Notes: generated by a model from the letters alone, not told the origin. DNA of 64,000 nucleotides from Rhodospirillales bacterium 24-66-33 (GCA_002281855.1 NCHQ01000010.1:1-64000); one strand, 5' to 3'. Positions 24,446 to 34,382 are shown, numbered from the stretch's first letter. Program-made: numbers and translations.

Positions 24446-25546
24446 TCAGCTCGCCAGCCGGTAACTCGTACTCCTGCCACCCGCATCTTCGCGCTCCAGG
24501 ATTCCCCGTGACACCAGATCGGTGATGTCGCGAAGCGCCGTGTCGGGCGAGCATTTTTCGATCTTGGCCCATTTGCTCGACGTCAGCTTGCCGGTGAAGC
24601 CGTCCAGGAGCCGGTTGAGCATGTCGTGCTGGCGCGGGTTGAACGCGTCGGCGTGTTTGCGCCAGAACGCGGCCTTCGCGAGGACCTTGGCGAGAACCCG
24701 GTCGGCGCCCTCGAAGGCGCGCTCGAGGCATTCGAGGAACCATCGGATCCAGCCGGTGATGTCGAGCGTGCCTTTCTGCGTGGCTTCCAGCTGGTCGTAA
24801 TAGGCGTTCCGTTCGAGTCGGATCTGGGCGGACATGCTGTAGAAGCGCTGCGGGCTCTGTTCGGAGCGTGCCAGCGCCATGTCGGCGACGGCGCGCGCGA
24901 TGCGGCCGTTACCGTCGTCGAACGGGTGGATCGTGATGAACCACAGATGCGCGACGGCCGCCTTGATGACCGGGTCGCCGTCGTGGGGCGCGTCGAACCA
25001 GTCGAGGAAGGACTGCATCTCGGCGTCGAGGCGCGGGGCTGCCGGCGCCTCATAATGGACGCGCTCCCGGCCCAGGGGACCGGAGACGACCTGCATCGGG
25101 CCGCCGCTGTCGTCGCGCCACCGGCCGACATTGATCCGGCTGATGCCGCTATAGCCGGTCGGGAAGAGAGAGGCGTGCCAGCCGAACAGGCGCGGGGCGG
25201 TCAGCGGGCCTTCGAAATTTTGCGTAGCGTCGAGCATCATTTCGACCACGCCCTCGACATGCCGGTCGGTGGGGGCGAGCGCCCCGATCTCGAGGCCGAG
25301 GCGTCGCGCGATCGAGGAGCGGACCTGGTCCTTGTCGAGCACCTCGCCTTCGATCTCGCTCGACTTGAGGACGTCCTCGGTCAGTGTGTGCAGGACGGCC
25401 TCTTCCCGGAGCCGGAAGCCAAGCCCCAGCATCTGGCCGATGAGGCGGCCCTGGCGATGACGGACGCGCGCCAGCAGCGTGGCAAGTTCATCCTGCCGCC
25501 AGGTGAAGCGGGGCCAGTCCGGGCGCTGATGAATGTAGTCGGCCAT
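24446..25546 (-). CDS. Fic-domain protein with inhibitory helix
   Basis: A 366-residue Fic protein of the class with an N-terminal DUF4172-like domain. The catalytic motif HPFDDGNGR is at 207-215. The regulatory motif SSEIEGE at 62-68 matches the (S/T)xxxE(G/N) inhibitory helix, so activity is intramolecularly controlled. A C-terminal winged-helix region follows (about 320-366). Fic enzymes usually transfer AMP to protein hydroxyls. No FicA antitoxin gene is near, consistent with intramolecular inhibition. Start at ATG ending 25546 has the typical DYIHQRPDWP opening. Confidence 0.9.
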   Translation of the reverse strand: MADYIHQRPDWPRFTWRQDELATLLARVRHRQGRLIGQMLGLGFRLREEAVLHTLTEDVLKSSEIEGEVLDKDQVRSSIARRLGLEIGALAPTDRHVEGVVEMMLDATQNFEGPLTAPRLFGWHASLFPTGYSGISRINVGRWRDDSGGPMQVVSGPLGRERVHYEAPAAPRLDAEMQSFLDWFDAPHDGDPVIKAAVAHLWFITIHPFDDGNGRIARAVADMALARSEQSPQRFYSMSAQIRLERNAYYDQLEATQKGTLDITGWIRWFLECLERAFEGADRVLAKVLAKAAFWRKHADAFNPRQHDMLNRLLDGFTGKLTSSKWAKIEKCSPDTALRDITDLVSRGILEREDAGGRSTSYRLAS

Positions 25547-25582
25547 AATCTCCGCTTTTTGTGCGGTGATTATCGCTCTCAT

Positions 25583-25626
25583 TCGCCGCAAAGGCAATTT
25601 CCTCCGCAAGAAATGCGGAGAAAGAG
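25583..25626. repeat. Palindromic repeat, copy 2
   Basis: It matches the element at 21591-21633 (TCGCCGCAAAGGCA start, GCGGAGAAAGAG end). The hairpin pairs CTCCGC (25602-25607) with GCGGAG (25615-25620). It lies just upstream of the Fic gene start. Confidence 0.55.
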
Positions 25627-25638
25627 AGGTCCGCGCTC

Positions 25639-25989
25639 TCAGCCCTTTCGGATGACGTCGCGTAGTCCAGCGGCGAATCCCTTGATCGTGAATCCCTCAG
25701 GGATCTGATCGATCAGGATGATGTCGGAGATGGCATTGCGGATGCGCAGCGGCCGGATCGCACGATAGGCGGCGGAGTCATACCACGCCGTCGCCGCGGC
25801 CCGGTCGGGGAACTCCATGAGTACGACGGAGCCCGGCCACGCACCTTCGATGACGTCTCCCTGTCCCTGGGCGAGCCACTTGCCGCCATAGGGCTGCACG
25901 GTCGCCTCGACCTGCTCCAGGTAATCCAGCCCCTCGGCGTTGGGCATGTCGGCGGGGATACGCAGATGGTTGATGAGATAGGTGCTCAT
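25639..25989 (-). CDS. DUF1330-family protein
   Basis: A 116-residue dimeric alpha/beta-barrel (ferredoxin-like) protein of the DUF1330 group. It has MSTYLINHLRIPADMPNAEG, a VQPYGGKWLAQGQGDVIEG strand, the hallmark VVLMEFPDRAAATAWYDSAA, and YRAIRPLRIRNAISDIILID. Function unknown. The 326-bp stretch to the next plus-strand gene (25990-26315) holds no recognised element. Confidence 0.8.
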   Translation of the reverse strand: MSTYLINHLRIPADMPNAEGLDYLEQVEATVQPYGGKWLAQGQGDVIEGAWPGSVVLMEFPDRAAATAWYDSAAYRAIRPLRIRNAISDIILIDQIPEGFTIKGFAAGLRDVIRKG

Positions 25990-26315
25990 GACGATCGACT
26001 CCGGCTGTTGGGACGCGGGGGCCGGCGGGCTCCAGCGGCGTGACTTCGACGGGATGAAGTCTCGCGCCGTGCCGCTATCGCTGCCATTCCTCAGGCGTTT
26101 GGTCCGGACCGGCACTTTGTATGGCCCGTCCCTACCTTGGTATGAGGGCTTACAGCATGCGGATCGAGCGGCCCTGCAGCCGCGCGCGTTACCTGTTTCG
26201 TGGAGTCCAGTCGGAGCAAATTCTCGGTGTTCGACATCGAACACACCTCGCAATTGTTGCTCCTCGCCGGATGCGGCATAGGAGGTCGTGGCGTGAGCAG
26301 GGTGCAGCGGGGCAA

Positions 26316-28196
26316 ATGAACACCGGCGAGATTTTCGGCTACATCGCTTCCGTCCTGGTCTTCGCCACCTTCTACATGCGCACCATGCTGCCGCTGCGCA
26401 TCGTGGCGGTCGCCAGCAACTTGGCCTTCATCACCTACGCCGCGATCGACGGGCTGACGCCCATCCTGATCCTGCATTCGGCGCTGCTGCCGCTGAACTT
26501 GCTGCGCCTGATGCAGATCCGCGAACTGGGCGCGCAGGTCGAGCGCGCCTCCAGCCACGAATTCTCGGCGGCGGCGATCCTGCCGTTCATGAGGAAGCGG
26601 GTGGTGCGCGCCAACGAGGTCCTGTTCTCGTCGGGCGACCTCGCGGAGGAGCTGTTCTACGTGCTCGAAGGCGAGGTCTTCCTGCCCGAGGTCCAGCAGA
26701 CGGCGGGGCCCGGCGCCTTCTTCGGCGAAATCGCGCTGTTCTCCGCCTCGGGCCGGCGCACCGCCACCGCCATCGCGCGGACCAACGGCATCGTCATGGC
26801 GCTCAGCAAGAAGGCGGTGCTGGCGGCCCTGCTGCAGAGCCCGCAGCTCGGCATCCACCTGCTGCGCATCATCACCGCCCGCATGCTGCAGAACGCCGGC
26901 CTGCGCGATGAGCTGATGGTGGCGGTCGAGGATGCTCGCGCGACTGCGTCCGTCGCCGGGCCGGGCGCGGCGCGCCGCCCGCTGGCGCAGCGCTTCGGGC
27001 GCAAGAGCCGGATCGCGCTGGTGGTCGGGCTGGGCCTCATCCCCATCTGCGTCGCGGTGTTCCAGCCGCTCTACATCATGCTCGATCGCGATGCCGCCGT
27101 GACCTCGTGGCTCAGCCTCGCCACCGCGCCGATCGGCGGCACGCTCGAAGGCTTCGACACGCGCATCGGCCAGCAGGTCGGCGCGCGGGGCGACGTCACC
27201 ACCATCGTCAATCGCAGCGTCGACCGCAGCGGCGTGATCCGCGCCGAGGGCAACGAACGCCGCGCCGAGGCCCGGCTGGTCCAGCTCCGGCTCTACCAGG
27301 AGCGCGTGACCCTGCTTGCGAAGGAATGGTCGGAGCGCCGCGCGCGCTATGCCGAGGGCTTCCGGCGCGACCTCGACATCGACATCCAGGATCTCGACAA
27401 GCGGCTGGCGCTCCTGAAGGAGCGGGTGGTGCTGGCCGACGCCTCGGCGCAGCGCCGGCGCTCGCTGCGCGCGACCGGGACCGGGTCGCAGGCCGACGAG
27501 GACGTGGCGACCTCCCTCCATCGCGAGCTGCAGGTGTCGATGACCCAGATGGAGAATGCGCTGGCCCGCGTGCGCGAGCGCCGCCGGCTGGCGGGCGAGG
27601 GCGTCTACCTGCAGGCCGATGCCAAGGAGCCGGAATGGTCGTGGCGCAGCCTCGACGAGATCAACCTCGAAGCCGCCCGAGCCAACCGCGCGCTGTCGGA
27701 TGCGCAGGAGGAACTCAATACCGCGCGCGCCATCCTGGTCGACGAGCGCCGCAACCTCGAGGCGCTGTCGACCGCGAGCATCCGCATTCCGCCGTTCATG
27801 ACCCTGTGGTCGGCGCCGGTGAGCGATGGCGCCACCGTGCGGCAGGGCGAGAAGCTGTTCTCGTGGATCGACTGCAAGGTGCTGCTGGTCGACGTGCCGG
27901 TGACCGAGACGCTGGCGGCGCTGCTGCAGGAAGGCATGCCGGCCACCGTGCTGCTGGAGGGCGATTCGCGCAGCCATGCCGGGACGGTCGTGCTGACCCG
28001 CGGCGCCTCCTCGCGCATCGGCGGCGACGATCTCGCGAGCCTCAGCCGCGGTCACAAGAGCTGGAGCGCCCAGGCCCTCGTCGAGATCACGGACACCGCC
28101 GGTCTTCCCGAATGCCCGCTCGGCCGCCGCGCCTTCGTCGGCTTCCCCGAGATTCGCCTCGTCCAGTACCTGCGCGCCTATCTGCCGGGCTGGTAG
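26316..28196 (+). CDS. membrane protein fusing a cyclic-nucleotide-binding domain to an HlyD-like adaptor
   Basis: A 626-residue protein. Residues 5-70 form three hydrophobic helices. Residues about 85-195 are a cNMP-binding domain with a phosphate-binding cassette-like FFGEIALFSASGRRTATAIA. A transmembrane helix (about 231-255) is followed by a long charged coiled coil (about 285-510). A barrel-sandwich and beta-barrel region typical of membrane-fusion proteins (APVSDGATVRQGEKLFSWID, VPVTETLAALLQEGM) completes it. Ligand-gated control of an export or polysaccharide assembly complex is plausible, by analogy with Alg44 (PilZ plus fusion domain). No synthase or inner-membrane pump lies adjacent. 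Confidence 0.75.
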   Translation: MNTGEIFGYIASVLVFATFYMRTMLPLRIVAVASNLAFITYAAIDGLTPILILHSALLPLNLLRLMQIRELGAQVERASSHEFSAAAILPFMRKRVVRANEVLFSSGDLAEELFYVLEGEVFLPEVQQTAGPGAFFGEIALFSASGRRTATAIARTNGIVMALSKKAVLAALLQSPQLGIHLLRIITARMLQNAGLRDELMVAVEDARATASVAGPGAARRPLAQRFGRKSRIALVVGLGLIPICVAVFQPLYIMLDRDAAVTSWLSLATAPIGGTLEGFDTRIGQQVGARGDVTTIVNRSVDRSGVIRAEGNERRAEARLVQLRLYQERVTLLAKEWSERRARYAEGFRRDLDIDIQDLDKRLALLKERVVLADASAQRRRSLRATGTGSQADEDVATSLHRELQVSMTQMENALARVRERRRLAGEGVYLQADAKEPEWSWRSLDEINLEAARANRALSDAQEELNTARAILVDERRNLEALSTASIRIPPFMTLWSAPVSDGATVRQGEKLFSWIDCKVLLVDVPVTETLAALLQEGMPATVLLEGDSRSHAGTVVLTRGASSRIGGDDLASLSRGHKSWSAQALVEITDTAGLPECPLGRRAFVGFPEIRLVQYLRAYLPGW

Positions 28197-28210
28197 GCGG
28201 CGGCGCCTAC
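28193..28210. terminator. Convergent hairpin between fusion gene and DUF305 gene
   Basis: GTAGGCG (28193-28199) and CGCCTAC (28204-28210) form a perfect 7-bp stem with a 4-base loop. It contains the stop codons of both converging genes. There is no T-tract, so it may be a bidirectional weak terminator or a chance palindrome. Confidence 0.3.
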
Positions 28211-28599
28211 TTGCCGCGCTTTGCCAGCCAGGCCTTCATCTCGGCGATTTCCCTTTCCTGGTCGGCGATGATCTTCTCGGCCATCTTCCGGACCTCGGGA
28301 TCCTTGCCGTACTGCAGCTCGATCCGGGCCATGTCGATGGCGCCCTGGTGATGCGGGATCATCCCGCGCACGAAATCGACGTCGGCATCGCCGGTCAGCG
28401 GCACGTTCATGGCCTTCATCATCGCCATGTGCGCTTCCTTCTGCGCCCTGACGGAGGGCGGATCGGAAGGCTGGGGCATCATGTCGTCCATCGTCTTCGA
28501 CAGGCCCGGCGCGTCGGGCGTGGCGCCGTGAGTGTGCGCCTGGGCGAAGGCGGGACCGGCCAGCGCGGAGAACAGGATGGCGATCGCGATCGTTCTCAT
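28207..28599 (-). CDS. exported DUF305-family protein
   Basis: A 130-residue protein with a signal peptide ([19 protein letters not shown]). It contains the DUF305 core [20 protein letters not shown] and [20 protein letters not shown]. The HH pair and Met-rich segment ([16 protein letters not shown]) are typical of periplasmic copper/heavy-metal-associated ferritin-like proteins. It sits 19 bp downstream of another exported gene and the czcA-like locus, suggesting a shared metal role. Confidence 0.85.
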   Translation of the reverse strand: MRTIAIAILFSALAGPAFAQAHTHGATPDAPGLSKTMDDMMPQPSDPPSVRAQKEAHMAMMKAMNVPLTGDADVDFVRGMIPHHQGAIDMARIELQYGKDPEVRKMAEKIIADQEREIAEMKAWLAKRGK

Positions 28600-28618
28600 G
28601 ACTTTCTCCGGTGCTGCT

Positions 28619-29014
28619 TCAGTTGAACCTTGCCTGCACGACGGTTCCATCCGGGGCCGTGAGCTGGACGACGCCCTTGGGCGGCGACGGCAGGGGCGCC
28701 GGCGCGGTACCGGTCAGCCGGTCGGTGCCCTCGGGCTGCAGCGGGATGCGCTGCGGCTTGCCCTCGATCACCAGGATCGCGAGGGCCTTGAAGCCGGTGG
28801 CCGGCAGCGGCGCGTCGTTGGCGTCGGTGACGAAGACCTCCAGGCGCGTCCCCTTGCCGACCAGTTCGACATGATACTTGCCGGCGTCGATGAGCTGGCC
28901 GCCGTTGGGGCCTGTCGCATCGTGTGCGCGGGCGGGAACGGTCGCACCCCACAGGGCCCCGGTAGCTGCCGTGGCCAGCGCGGCCGCGCCGAGGATGATC
29001 TGTCGTCTCGTCAT
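28619..29014 (-). CDS. exported hypothetical protein of metal-efflux cluster
   Basis: A 131-residue protein with a Tat-like or Sec signal ([20 protein letters not shown]). The mature region contains [38 protein letters not shown] and VQLTAPDGT, resembling small periplasmic proteins that accompany CzcA/CusA pumps. It lies between DUF305 and the czcA-like gene with short gaps, so it is likely co-transcribed. No metal-binding motif is certain. Confidence 0.6.
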   Translation of the reverse strand: MTRRQIILGAAALATAATGALWGATVPARAHDATGPNGGQLIDAGKYHVELVGKGTRLEVFVTDANDAPLPATGFKALAILVIEGKPQRIPLQPEGTDRLTGTAPAPLPSPPKGVVQLTAPDGTVVQARFN

Positions 29015-29043
29015 GGTGTGTCCTCTCTTTCAAGCGTGGTCGA

Positions 29044-32000
29044 TCAGTAGGCGTCGGCCGTAGCGGCGGGCGCCGCCGGCGACGAGGTGCGGGCGGCGCG
29101 CAGGCGCTCCAGCGGCTTCGCCCCGAACTTCAGGAACAGGATCGGCGTCAGGAACGCATCGAGCAGCGTCGCGCTGACCAGGCCGCCGAAGATCGTCACC
29201 GCGACCGGGTGCAGGATCTCCTTGCCCGGGGTGGCCGCATCGATCAGCAGCGGCACCAGCGCGACCCCGGCCGACAGCGCCGTCATCAGCACCGGCGTCA
29301 TGCGTTCGAGGCTGCCGCGCACGACCAGCTCGCGGCCGAACGGCAACCCGTCCGGCGCGAGCGACAGGTTGATCCAGTGGCTGATCTTGAGGATGCCGTT
29401 GCGCGCCGCGATGCCGGTCAGCGTGATGAAGCCGATCATGCTGGCGACCGACAGCGGCTGGCCGGCCAGCGCCAGCGCCGCCACCGAGCCGATCAGGGCC
29501 AGCGGGATGCCGCCCATGATGATCGACGCCAGCGCCGCCGAGCGGTAGCGGCTGTAGAGGATCGCGAAGATCAGCGACAGCGACGCCAGCGACAGCAGGC
29601 CGATCGTGCGCGCCGACTCCTCCTGCGCCTGGAACGTGCCTTCGAGGCTGGTGAAATAGCCCTCGGGTAGCCGCTCCTCCGCCAGCACGCGCCGTATGTC
29701 GGCGACGATGGCCGCCATGTCGCGGCTGCCGTCGCCGTTGGCCAGCACCACCACGCGGCGCTTGCCGTTCTCGCGCAGGATCTGGTTCGGCCCGTCGGTC
29801 TCGCGGATGTCGGCGATCTGCCGGGCGGGGACCCAGCCCGACGGCGTCTCGATCAGCAGGTCGCCCAGCCGCTCGGGCGTGCGCGTCGAATCGTCGAGCC
29901 GCAGGACGACGTCGAAGCGGCGATAGCCGTCGACGATGCGGCTCACGACGCGGCCGCTCGACAGCCGGCTGAGATGGTCGACGACGGCGGCGGGCTGCAG
30001 GCCGTAGAGCGCCGCCCGCGCATAGTCGACGCGGATCTCGAGCTGCGGGATGCGCACCTGCTTCTCGACCTGCAGGTCGGCGAGACCGGGGATCGCCGCC
30101 AGCTTCGCGCGCAGCGCCTCGGCCGTGCCGCGCAACGTGTCGAGATCGTCGCCGAAGATCTTGAGCGCGATTTCCGCGCGCACGCCCTACAGCATGTGGT
30201 CCAGCCGGTGGGATATCGGCTGGCCGACATTGGTCGACAGGGGCAGCACGGCCAGGCGCTGCCGCATGTCGGCGACGATCTCGGTCTTGGGCCGGCCGCC
30301 GGGCTTCAGGTCGACCTCGATGTCGGAGGAGTGGACGCCCTCGGCATGCTCGTCGAGCTCGGCCCGCCCGGTGCGGCGCGCCACCTGCCGCACCTCCGGC
30401 ACGCCCAGCAGAAGCCGCTCGGCGATCAGGCCGACGCGGTTGGATTCGGCCAGCGAGACGCCGGGGTTGAACTGCAGCGTCAGCGTGAACGAGCCTTCGT
30501 TGAACGGCGGCAGGAAGGCGCGCGGCAGCATGAAGGCGCCGGCCAGTGCGATGGTCACGGCCATGGCGGTTGCCGCCGCGATCGGCAGCGGCCGGTCGAG
30601 CGCCCGCGCCAGCGCCGCCGCGTAGCGCCGCTTCAGCCCGCGCACCAGCGGGCTTTCCGGCGCGGTGAGGCGCTTCATGTTGGGCAGCAGGTAGTAGGCC
30701 AGCACCGGCGTCACGGTGATCGAGACCAGCAGGCTCGCCAGGATCGAGATGATGTAGGCCTCGCCCAGCGGCGCAAACAGGCGGCCCTCGATGCCGCCCA
30801 GTGCGAACAGCGGCACGAACACCAGCACGATGATCGTGGTGGCGTAGACGATGCCGGAGCGGACCTCCTGCGAAGCCGCCACGACCACGTCGAAGACCGG
30901 CCGCGGATGCTCGGCGAGCCGGTTCTCGCGCAGCCGCCGGTGGATGTTCTCGACGTCGACTACGGCGTCGTCGACCAGCTCGCCGATCGCGATGGCGAGG
31001 CCGCCCAAGGTCATCGTGTTGATCGACAGGCCCAGCACGCCGAACACGATGGCCGTGGTCAGGATCGACAGCGGGATCGCGGTCAGCGAGATCGCCGTCG
31101 TGCGCCAGTTCAGCAGGAAGGCGAACAGCACCACCGCAACCGCGAGGCCCGCCTCGACCAGCACGCGCTGGACGTTGTCGACCGAGGTCTGGATGAAGTT
31201 GGCCTGCCGGAACACGACCTGGTCGATCTTCGTTCCGGCGGGAAGCCCGCGCTCCAGCTCCGCCAGCGCCGTCTCGATCTCGCGGGTCAGCGCGATCGTG
31301 TCGACGTTCGGCTGCTTCTCGACCGAGACGATGACCGCCGGCCTGCCCATGTGCCCGGCGTCGCCGCGCTTGACCCGCGGTGCGAAGCCCACGGTGGCGA
31401 CCTGGTGCAGCAGCACCGGCCGGCCGTTCACGCTGGCGACGGCGATGTTGCGCAGGTCGTCGAGGCTGGTGGTGCGGCCGATGTTGCGGATCAGGTATTC
31501 GCGGGCATGCAGGTCGGTGAAGCCGCCGCCGCCGTTGGTGCCGAACTGCGCCACTGCCTTCTCGACCTGCTCGTAGGTCACGCCGAGCGCGCGCAACGCC
31601 GAGGGCTGCGGCGCGACGCGGAACTGCCGCACCTCGCCGCCCATCGGGATCACCTGCGCCACGCCGGGGATGGACAGGAGCCGCGGCCGCACCGTGAAGT
31701 CGGCGACCTCACGCAGCTCCATCGGCGACAGCGTCTCGCTGGTCATCGCCAGCATCAGGATCTGGCCCATGATCGAGCTGATCGGTCCCATCTGCGGCGC
31801 GGTCCCGGCCGGCAGCTGGTCGCGCACTGAGGCCAGCCGCTCGGCCACCAGCTGGCGGTTGCGGTAGATGTCGGTCTTCCAGTCGAACTCGACATAGACG
31901 ATCGACAGGCCGACGCCCGACACCGACCGTACGCGCGTGACGCCGGGCACGCCGTTCATCTGCGTCTCGATCGGGAAGCTCACCAACACCTCGACCTCGG

Positions 32001-32175
32001 GTGGGGCGAGCCCCTCGGCCTCGGTCATGATCGTCACCGTGGGACGGTTGAGGTCGGGGAAGACGTCGACCGGCAGGCGCGGCACCGTGTAGAGGCCGAG
32101 CACCACCAGCGCGCCGGCCAGCGCCAGCACCAGGAGCCGGTTGGCGACCGAGCGGGTGACGAGGAACGTGAACAT
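29044..32175 (-). pseudogene. czcA-like heavy-metal RND transporter interrupted by an in-frame amber codon
   Basis: The full frame runs 32175 to 29044, about 1042 residues. It has an HME-RND N-terminus ([20 protein letters not shown]), a core [20 protein letters not shown], and a C-terminal half with ITLTGIAARNGILKISHWIN. A single TAG at 30187-30189 splits it after SHRLDHML. The same frame continues GVRAEIALKIFGDD, where related proteins read HMLSGxRA. One substitution of TCG to TAG explains the stop. The second part could restart at the adjacent GTG, so two partial products are possible. Homologues use the proton gradient to export cobalt, zinc, cadmium or copper. Confidence 0.82.
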
Positions 32176-32184
32176 GGCCGGCCC

Positions 32185-33870
32185 CTAGCGCACGTGGTCC
32201 AGCAGGTCGGCGCCCTGCGTCACGATCCGCTGTCCCGCGCCGGCGCCGGAGACGATCAGCACGCGCCCGCCGTCGAGCGGCTCGACGCGCACCGGGCGCG
32301 GCACGAAGCGCTCCGGCGCGGTGTGCTCGAACACGAAGTCCTGGCCGTTGGCGGTGCGGACGACGGCGCTGCGCGGCACGGCGACACCGTCGCGCCGTTC
32401 GTCGGTCGCGACCTGCACCGTCACGAACTGGCCGGCCCGCAGCCCGTTCGTGTCGCCCTCGATGGCGAAGTGGACCGGGATCGACTGGCTGCGGTCGGCG
32501 AAACCCGAGCCGCGGAAGGCCAGCGTCAGGCTGCGGCCGGCTGCGGTCGTGGCGCTGGCGCTCACCGGGTTGATCGCGGCGAAGCTCAATGCCTCCACCC
32601 AGAGCCGTGTCGGCTCGACGATGTGGAAGATGACGGCGTTGGGCTGCGCCATCTGGCCGGCGACCGGTGTGGCGTCGGCCACGATACCGTCGACCGGTGC
32701 GACCAGCGCCTCCGGCTGGCGGCGGCTGAAGTCGAGGGCGGTGCGCCGATCCTTGAGACCCTGCAGCTCGAGCTGAGTCTCCTCGTACATCTGCCGCGCC
32801 ACCGCGCCGCTGGACACCAGCCGCGCGTAACGCGCCAGGCGCGTCTCGACGATGCTGATCTGCTGGTCGAGTTCGCCCTGCCGCTGGCGCATGTCGGAGA
32901 CGTCGATCTGCTGGATCGGCGGCGCGACGTAGGCCAGCACGTCGCCTTTCGCTACCGTGGCGCCGAGGCGCGGGAAGCCGCCCGGCGGCGCCGACAGCCG
33001 TCCTCCCACCGACGCCTGCACGACGCCGCTGGCATTGGGATCGGGGATCACCCGGCCGGGCAGTTCCAGCGTCCGGTGGAAGGTGGCCTGGGCGGTGAGC
33101 ACCGTGCGCACGCCGAAGATCCGCTGCACCGCCTTGGGCACGTGGAGCGTGCCGTCGGCCAGCCGCTGCGCCCGTTCGCCCGCGGCCGGTACCGCCGCGG
33201 TCTGCTCGTCGCCGTGGTCGTGGCCGGTATGGGCTTCGGCACGCTCGCTCCACGCGGCCGCCAGCGGCAGGGCCAGCAGAAGTGCGGCTGCCCGCCGGCC
33301 GCGTCGGCCCATGGCGATGCCGAGCAGGAGCCCGGCGCCGATCCCAGCCAGCAGGACCATGCTCCAGGGCGCCCAGCCCGGAAGAGCGGGCCACCACGAG
33401 GCGAGCCAGCCCGAAGCGGTCGCACCGCCCGTTCGTACCGGCGCGACCGCAGCCGTCGTCACCAGCGTCAGCGGCAGGATCTCGAGCTCGGAGCCGACGG
33501 CGACCGTGGCGATCAGGTCGAAGCGGCCGGGCTCGGCCAGGAACGGCGCATCCAGCCGGTAGCGGTCGCCGTCTTCCGTGGCCTTCACCGGGCCGCTGGG
33601 CGTTTCCACCGTGATGTCGGCGCCGGCCAGCGGTTCGTTGGTGGCGAACGCGTCGAGATAGAGGGTGAGGCTGGCACCCTCGGCGACGGCCACGAGCTCG
33701 AGCGCCGTGCCGACGACCTCGGCGCGCGCCGCTGCAGAGGGAACGGCGGCGAGAGCGGTGGGAGCGGCGGGCACAGCGGCGGCGCCGTGATCGTGCCCCT
33801 CATGCGCGCCGGCAGGAGAGATGCTGAACGACAGGGCCACCGCGAGCGCGGCAGCGGAACGGGCAAACAT
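32185..33870 (-). CDS. CzcB-like periplasmic adaptor with N-terminal metal-binding extension
   Basis: A 561-residue membrane-fusion protein. An N-terminal signal precedes the His-rich AHEGHDHGAAA. A helix (WSMVLLAGIGAGLLLGIAMG) and a second signal-like segment are followed by AHTGHDHGDEQ, and then the adaptor core begins (about residue 250). The core has GVVQASVGGRLSAPPGGFPR, a coiled coil, and LVAPVDGIVADATPVAGQMA. The front 245 residues are an unusual extension compared with normal CzcB. It is 9 bp upstream of czcA. It would bridge the inner-membrane pump to an outer-membrane channel; no czcC is present here. Confidence 0.85.
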   Translation of the reverse strand: MFARSAAALAVALSFSISPAGAHEGHDHGAAAVPAAPTALAAVPSAAARAEVVGTALELVAVAEGASLTLYLDAFATNEPLAGADITVETPSGPVKATEDGDRYRLDAPFLAEPGRFDLIATVAVGSELEILPLTLVTTAAVAPVRTGGATASGWLASWWPALPGWAPWSMVLLAGIGAGLLLGIAMGRRGRRAAALLLALPLAAAWSERAEAHTGHDHGDEQTAAVPAAGERAQRLADGTLHVPKAVQRIFGVRTVLTAQATFHRTLELPGRVIPDPNASGVVQASVGGRLSAPPGGFPRLGATVAKGDVLAYVAPPIQQIDVSDMRQRQGELDQQISIVETRLARYARLVSSGAVARQMYEETQLELQGLKDRRTALDFSRRQPEALVAPVDGIVADATPVAGQMAQPNAVIFHIVEPTRLWVEALSFAAINPVSASATTAAGRSLTLAFRGSGFADRSQSIPVHFAIEGDTNGLRAGQFVTVQVATDERRDGVAVPRSAVVRTANGQDFVFEHTAPERFVPRPVRVEPLDGGRVLIVSGAGAGQRIVTQGADLLDHVR

Positions 33871-33920
33871 GAAAACAATCCTTCATCGTGATCCGGCGCG
33901 CAGGAGTGCGCGCAGGCAGA

Positions 33921-34382
33921 TCAGATGAAGGTTCTGGGCGGCTTGTTCGGACTTTCGGCCAGCCGGCCGGTCAGCTTGCGGGCGTCGATCGCGGCCGGCG
34001 ACCAGGCACACAACAGTGGCACCGGCAGCGAGGACTTGGCGAATGCCATCTTCACGCACCCGCCGCAGGGGGTATTGTCGCAGCACATGCCGGTGCAACC
34101 GGCGTACGGCAGATCGCGTGCGGGCGCGTCGCTCACGGCGACGTCGAAGCTCATCGGCGCTGCCGCGTCGGCCTCGAAGACCGCCTCAGGGCCCATCGTC
34201 GTGGACGGCCCCGCAACGGCGGCCTTCTCGAAGGCATGAGAAATTTCGACCGGAGCGGCCGCACCGTTGGCGACACTGTGGGCATGCCCCGGATGCGCGC
34301 TCGCCACGCCGGCGCCCAACAACGCCGTGATTGCGAGGATCACGGTGCCCAGGAGCGGCGCAAGGAAGCGGCGGAAAGACAT
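33921..34382 (-). CDS. exported Cys/His-rich hypothetical protein
   Basis: A 153-residue protein with a signal peptide (ITALLGAGVASA) followed by HPGHAHSVA. A cysteine cluster GCTGMCCDNTPCGGCVKMAF is at about residues 95-114. Histidine and cysteine richness and its position as the gene before czcB suggest metal binding or sensing in the periplasm. It is upstream of the adaptor by 50 bp on the same strand. No family recognised. Confidence 0.6.
   Translation of the reverse strand: MSFRRFLAPLLGTVILAITALLGAGVASAHPGHAHSVANGAAAPVEISHAFEKAAVAGPSTTMGPEAVFEADAAAPMSFDVAVSDAPARDLPYAGCTGMCCDNTPCGGCVKMAFAKSSLPVPLLCAWSPAAIDARKLTGRLAESPNKPPRTFI

Noticed and set aside
26091..28055. Long minus-strand frame of about 650 codons opposite the cNMP-HlyD fusion
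   Set aside because: Its residues are the mirror of the real coiled coil and show no domain; the plus-strand gene has clear motifs.
30187..30189. Amber codon as a site for a 22nd amino acid
   Set aside because: No pyrrolysine genes are seen here, related proteins have Ser at this position, and one base change explains it.
29974..31830. Long plus-strand frame opposite the czcA-like gene
   Set aside because: Repetitive Arg/Asp/His-rich shadow of the RND gene, with no family features.
32194..33891. Long plus-strand frame opposite the czcB-like gene
   Set aside because: Shadow of the adaptor gene in GC-rich DNA; no recognisable domain.
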